Assembly (NCBI GenBank): GCA_002423265.1
Contig: DIVE01000101.1
Span: forward strand, 1-18,883
DNA length: 18,883 nucleotides
Direction of reading: 5' to 3'
DNA from: Methylophilaceae bacterium UBA6140
GTDB taxonomy: Bacteria; Pseudomonadota; Gammaproteobacteria; Burkholderiales; Methylophilaceae
Of the stretch, positions 15,428-18,883 are shown one piece after another (position 1 is the stretch's first letter; the number at the start of each line of letters is the position of its first letter). Both the position numbers and the translations under genes were made by a program. The notes beneath the pieces are model-generated. The model did not search any database. It worked only from the letters and a program-made list of their open reading frames with translations, and was not told the DNA's origin.

Positions 15428-16102
15428 ATGGCAATCACGGATTGGCCCGAAGGCGAGCGCCCGCGGGAAAAACTGCTGCAGCAGGGATCAGCTGTGCTGT
15501 CGGACGCCGAACTGCTGGCGATCTTTTTGCGCGTAGGGGTCACCGGTAAAAGCGCTGTCGATCTGGCACGCGATCTCTTGAGCCGCTTTGGCAGCCTGAA
15601 CGGAATTTTTGCCGCAAGCGCGGCGGAGATCGGTCAGGTGCATGGCATGGGCAGCAGCAAGTATGTGCAATTACAGGCGATTTTCGAAATGAGCCGGCGC
15701 GCCCTGGCCGAACAAATGCGCGCGCGTGATGTGCTGAGTTCGCCGCAGCAAGTAAGGGATTACTTATGCCTGAAGCTCGGCGGGCTGACGCGCGAAGTGT
15801 TTGTCGTCATGTTTCTGGATGCGCAGAACCGGGTGCTGGCGCAGGAAGAGTTGTTCAGCGGTACGCTGACACAAACCAGCGTTTATCCGCGCGAGGTGGT
15901 GAAACGCGCTTTGCATCACAATGCGGCCTCGGTCATCTTCGCCCACAACCACCCTTCGGGCATTGCCGACCAGAGCCGGGCCGACGAATTGCTGACGGAT
16001 AGCCTGAAGCAGGCGCTGGCGCTGGTCGATATTCGCGTGTTGGACCATTTCATTGTGGCTGGCAACACCACCTTGTCCTTCGCGGAAAAGGGGCTGCTCT
16101 GA
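15428..16102 (+). CDS. radC: RadC family protein (JAMM/MPN+ domain)
   Basis: With ATG 15428 the protein has 224 residues, the usual RadC length, starting [21 protein letters not shown] at 15417-15420 supports this start; an in-frame ATG at 15341 would add a non-conserved leader. An N-terminal helix-hairpin-helix-like region (about 25-85, [15 protein letters not shown]) precedes the JAMM domain, whose metal set is His173 and His175 (HNHPSG), Ser183 and Asp186. RadC was named as a DNA repair gene, but that role was later disputed and the biochemical activity is not firmly known. It is divergent from coaBC and convergent with nasA. Confidence 0.94.
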   Translation: MAITDWPEGERPREKLLQQGSAVLSDAELLAIFLRVGVTGKSAVDLARDLLSRFGSLNGIFAASAAEIGQVHGMGSSKYVQLQAIFEMSRRALAEQMRARDVLSSPQQVRDYLCLKLGGLTREVFVVMFLDAQNRVLAQEELFSGTLTQTSVYPREVVKRALHHNAASVIFAHNHPSGIADQSRADELLTDSLKQALALVDIRVLDHFIVAGNTTLSFAEKGLL

Positions 16103-16138
16103 ATCGACGCCCTTGTGCGTGATGCTGATTGGCCAGGG

Positions 16139-18838
16139 TCAAGCGGATTTTCGCTGCTTGTGTAGCAGCTGTTTCAATTCCGGTACGCACGAGCCGCACT
16201 GCGTACCGCATTTCAGCCTGTCCTGCAGTGCGGAAAAATCAGCGCCCAGCGCGATGTTGCTGGTGATTTCGTTTTCGCAGACATCGAGACAGCTGCAGAC
16301 CACCTTGCCGCGGCTGCGCTGACCGCTGGGTGGAGCGCTCAAAGGCGCCAGCGCCCAGCGCCGCAGTTCATCGGTCAATTGCCCCTGAGCCATGATCTCT
16401 TTCAGCCATTCGGCAGCCAGCGTTTCTCCGGTCAAACGCACGCCGGTGACCTGCCCGTTCTCCACCAGCACACGTTTGCTGATGCCGCGTTTTGCATCGT
16501 CGTAGCGCAGCATGGGCGCGCTTTCAGTCATGCCCAGCAGGCGGTCGAGTTCGATGATCAGGCTGTCGTCCGGCACCTTCGTATGCGCTGCGCGCAGAAT
16601 CACGATCGCGGGATCGCGCCCGAACAGGCCGCAACTGGCGTATTCGAAATGCTTGAGCAGGGGTCGCAGGTTTTGCAGCAGATCATGGGTCAAGCCGCAG
16701 CGCATCAGCGACATGCGCCAAACCGGATCGAGCTTCTCCACTTTGACGGCAGCATGTTTGAGCTCAGGCTGGTGCGAAATGCGATCGAAGGCGCTCGGCA
16801 TCAGCGCGTTGACCCCAAGGCCGTGCATGAATTGGCTGCCCCAGTGCATGGGGATGAACGTCTGCGCTGGCTGCATCTCCTCCGAGGCCTGCGCGCGCAG
16901 TACCAGTTGACCGCGTTTGTTGCTGACCTTGACCAGATCACCGGAACGGATCGCGCGGCGCTGCATGTCGTCCTCGTTCATCGAGATCACCGGCTCTTCC
17001 GCGTGGTTGAAAAGCTGGGCGACCTTGCCGGTGCGGCTCATGCCGTGCCACTGGTCGCGCAGGCGTCCTGTCAGCAGGTGCAGCGGGTGTCTGGCGTCGA
17101 TCTTGTCCGCCGTGGCCATGTAAACCGTATTGGCGAACTGTGCCTTGCCATCGGGTTTTTCAAACCCCCCATCGCTATAGAGTCGGGCCTTGCCAGCGGT
17201 CGCACCCGTCGGTAGAGGCCATTGCTGAGGACCGGATTCATCCAGTAGCGCATAGCTGAGTCCGGTGATATCGAGGTCGCGCCCGCGCGTGGATTCGCGA
17301 TGCTCATTGAATATCTGTTCCGGCTGCGTATAGGGAAACAACCGATCGGCCTTTTTTTGTTGCCCCAGATGCGCACCCAGTCTGCGGGCGAATTCGGTTG
17401 CGATTTGCCAGTCGTGCCTCGCCTCGCCGGGGGCGCTAACGGCCGGCCGCAGGTGCGTGATGCGGCGCTCGGAATTGGTCACGGTGCCTTCTTTTTCGCC
17501 CCAGGTCGTAGCGGGCAACAGCACATCGGCAAAGACGGCGGTGTCGGTGTCCTCGAAACATTCCTGCAACACGACCAGCTCTGCCTTCAATAGCGCGTCA
17601 TGCACGGTGTTGAGGTCGGGCATGGATTGTGCCGGATTGGTGCAGGCGATCCAGATCGCCTTGATGCTGCCTGCGCGGATGGCATCGAACATCTGCACGG
17701 CCGATTTGCCCGGCGTTTCCGGCACGGATTCCACACCCCACAGGCGGGCGGTTTCGGCACGGTGTTCGGGGTTGGCGAGATCGCGATGTGCCGGCAGCAG
17801 ATTCGCCATGCCGCCGACCTCGCGGCCGCCCATGGCGTTGGGCTGACCGGTAAGCGAGAGCGGCCCGGCGCCCGGCTTGCCGATCTGGCCGGTGGCGAGG
17901 TGCAGGTTGATCAGGGCGGCGTTCTTGTCCGTGCCGCTGGTGGATTGATTGAGCCCCTGGCAGTAGAGCGAGAGTGTCGGCCCGGCGCCGAACCATTGCG
18001 CCGCCGTGAGGATATCGGCTTCAGCGATGCCGCAGATATCCGCCACTATTTTCGGCGTGTATTCACGCACGGTATTCTTCAGCGTATCGAAGCCCCCGGT
18101 ATGTTCACGAATGAAAGCCGTGTCCGCCAGCCCTTCCCACAGCATGACGTGCAACAAGCCGTTGAACAGTGCAACATCGGTGCCGGGCAGGATTGCCAGA
18201 TGCAGATTTGCGGTCTGCGCAGTGTCTGTGCGGCGCGGGTCGACCACAATGACTTTCAGCGCCGGGTTTCTGCTACGGGCATCTTCGATGCGGCGAAAGA
18301 GCACGGGGTGCGCGTAAGCCGTGTTGGAGCCGGCGATGAAAAGGCAAGCCGCATGGTCGATGTCTTCATAACAGGCGGGCGGCGCATCTGCGCCCAGCGT
18401 GGCCTTGTAGCCGGCGACGGCGGAGGACATGCAAAGCCGTGAATTGGTGTCGATATTGTTGGTGCCGATCAGAGCTTTGGCCAGCTTGTTGAAAACGTAG
18501 TAATCCTCGGTCAGCAGTTGGCCGGAAATGTAAAAGGCCACCGCATCCGGCCCGTGTTCGCGGATGATGTCGGCAAAGCGTTTCGCGGTGTAATCCAGCG
18601 CTTCTTCCCACCGGCTGGGCGCGCGCGGCAGTTCACGGCTTTTTCGCAGCATTGGTGTCGTCAGTCGGCCTGCGCTGTTCGCGCTCAAGTGCAGGGTAGA
18701 ACCCTTGCTGCACAAACGGCCGAAATTGGCAGGGTGGGCGGGGTCTCCGCGCACGCCGGTGATCTTGTCAGCTTCGCTCTGGATGATGACGCCGCAACCG
18801 ACGCCGCAGTAACAACAAGTGGATTTGGTTTCTTGCAT
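16139..18838 (-). CDS. nasA: assimilatory nitrate reductase, molybdopterin catalytic subunit with C-terminal 2Fe-2S domain
   Basis: The 899-residue protein is a cytoplasmic DMSO-reductase-family enzyme reducing nitrate to nitrite. The N-terminal 4Fe-4S set is Cys8, Cys11, Cys15 and Cys43 (CCYCGVGCG, RLCSKG). Cys136 in NSRLCMSS is the expected molybdenum ligand. Bis-MGD-binding segments include QPNAMGGREVGG and ATTWGEKEGTVTNSERR. A C-terminal BFD-like 2Fe-2S domain (about 845-892) carries Cys848, Cys850, Cys881 and Cys884 (CSC, CGTQCGSC), as in Klebsiella-type NasA. The start 18838 matches the family N terminus; a GTG at 18865 inside a repeat would add nine residues. No reductase partner or transporter is in the window; they may lie beyond the edge. 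Confidence 0.93.
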   Translation of the reverse strand: MQETKSTCCYCGVGCGVIIQSEADKITGVRGDPAHPANFGRLCSKGSTLHLSANSAGRLTTPMLRKSRELPRAPSRWEEALDYTAKRFADIIREHGPDAVAFYISGQLLTEDYYVFNKLAKALIGTNNIDTNSRLCMSSAVAGYKATLGADAPPACYEDIDHAACLFIAGSNTAYAHPVLFRRIEDARSRNPALKVIVVDPRRTDTAQTANLHLAILPGTDVALFNGLLHVMLWEGLADTAFIREHTGGFDTLKNTVREYTPKIVADICGIAEADILTAAQWFGAGPTLSLYCQGLNQSTSGTDKNAALINLHLATGQIGKPGAGPLSLTGQPNAMGGREVGGMANLLPAHRDLANPEHRAETARLWGVESVPETPGKSAVQMFDAIRAGSIKAIWIACTNPAQSMPDLNTVHDALLKAELVVLQECFEDTDTAVFADVLLPATTWGEKEGTVTNSERRITHLRPAVSAPGEARHDWQIATEFARRLGAHLGQQKKADRLFPYTQPEQIFNEHRESTRGRDLDITGLSYALLDESGPQQWPLPTGATAGKARLYSDGGFEKPDGKAQFANTVYMATADKIDARHPLHLLTGRLRDQWHGMSRTGKVAQLFNHAEEPVISMNEDDMQRRAIRSGDLVKVSNKRGQLVLRAQASEEMQPAQTFIPMHWGSQFMHGLGVNALMPSAFDRISHQPELKHAAVKVEKLDPVWRMSLMRCGLTHDLLQNLRPLLKHFEYASCGLFGRDPAIVILRAAHTKVPDDSLIIELDRLLGMTESAPMLRYDDAKRGISKRVLVENGQVTGVRLTGETLAAEWLKEIMAQGQLTDELRRWALAPLSAPPSGQRSRGKVVCSCLDVCENEITSNIALGADFSALQDRLKCGTQCGSCVPELKQLLHKQRKSA

Positions 18839-18857
18839 GATTTTATTTAATGGCCGC

Positions 18858-18883
18858 AGATACACGCGGATACACGCAGATGA
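18858..18883. repeat. 10-base tandem repeat at the window edge
   Basis: Two and a half units of period 10 are visible: AGATACACGC (18858-18867), GGATACACGC (18868-18877) and AGATGA (18878-18883), running off the window. It lies about 20 bases upstream of the nasA start. How far it extends is not visible. Confidence 0.7.

Noticed and set aside
16103..16123. Possible terminator between the convergent radC and nasA
   Set aside because: Only a 7-bp stem with a bulge and no T-run on either strand; no intrinsic terminator can be supported in this 36-base gap.
17600..18442. Long plus-strand open frame (280 codons) opposite nasA
   Set aside because: It lies wholly inside the convincing nasA gene on the other strand, shows no recognisable domain, and long antisense frames are expected in G+C-rich sequence. 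The same applies to 16379-17215 and 18518-18850.
1..18883. CRISPR arrays, insertion sequences, prophage, toxin-antitoxin or defence genes, tRNA/rRNA genes
   Set aside because: I read both strands for repeats, transposase or integrase motifs and tRNA-like folds and found none; every major frame is a recognised housekeeping or metabolic gene.

Overview
The window looks like a betaproteobacterial chromosome. The ribosomal proteins read as typical beta/gamma-type sequences: 101-aa zinc-free S14, 51-aa zinc-free L33, 78-aa L28, and S4 with a Cys4 site. infA sits between secY and rpmJ. A Gallionella/Sideroxydans-like or other Nitrosomonadales host is plausible but is only an inference; no rRNA gene or plasmid/phage marker is present. 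Coding density is high, and no stretch over 300 bases lacks a gene. The longest gaps are 1000-1148, 10185-10327, 15307-15427, 6909-7017 and 13535-13633.

Bases 1-9861 are one plus-strand ribosomal supercluster: the end of the S10 operon (rpsC 3' end, rplP, rpmC, rpsQ), the spc operon (rplN, rplX, rplE, rpsN, rpsH, rplF, rplR, rpsE, rpmD, rplO, secY, infA, rpmJ) and the alpha operon (rpsM, rpsK, rpsD, rpoA, rplQ). It ends in a strong intrinsic terminator at 9888-9913. The two internal operon boundaries carry recognisable promoters. These two promoters share an almost identical -10-to-leader module: a -10 box, six bases, C, five or six T, GGCG, then a hairpin. A smaller version of the same start appears at the separate rpmB promoter.

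Bases 9924-13101 hold a minus-strand glutaredoxin-like gene (DUF836 type), then a plus-strand pair of membrane protein genes, mgtE (CBS-gated Mg2+ channel/transporter) and an MscS-family mechanosensitive channel, 7 bases apart. A bidirectional terminator at 13078-13101 separates them from the next block.

Bases 13130-16102 hold a conserved housekeeping neighbourhood: coaBC-dut (minus strand, 4-base overlap), rpmB-rpmG (minus strand, own promoter) and radC, divergent from coaBC. Escherichia coli keeps the same genes together in a different order.

Bases 16139-18838 hold a minus-strand assimilatory nitrate reductase (nasA type) with an N-terminal 4Fe-4S motif and a C-terminal BFD-like 2Fe-2S domain. 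Sampled G+C is clearly higher there than in the ribosomal part. A decamer tandem repeat lies just upstream of it at the window edge. I see no defence system, CRISPR array, insertion sequence, prophage or tRNA. The most novel material is regulatory: the shared start-of-transcript module and the competing hairpins in front of rpsM.
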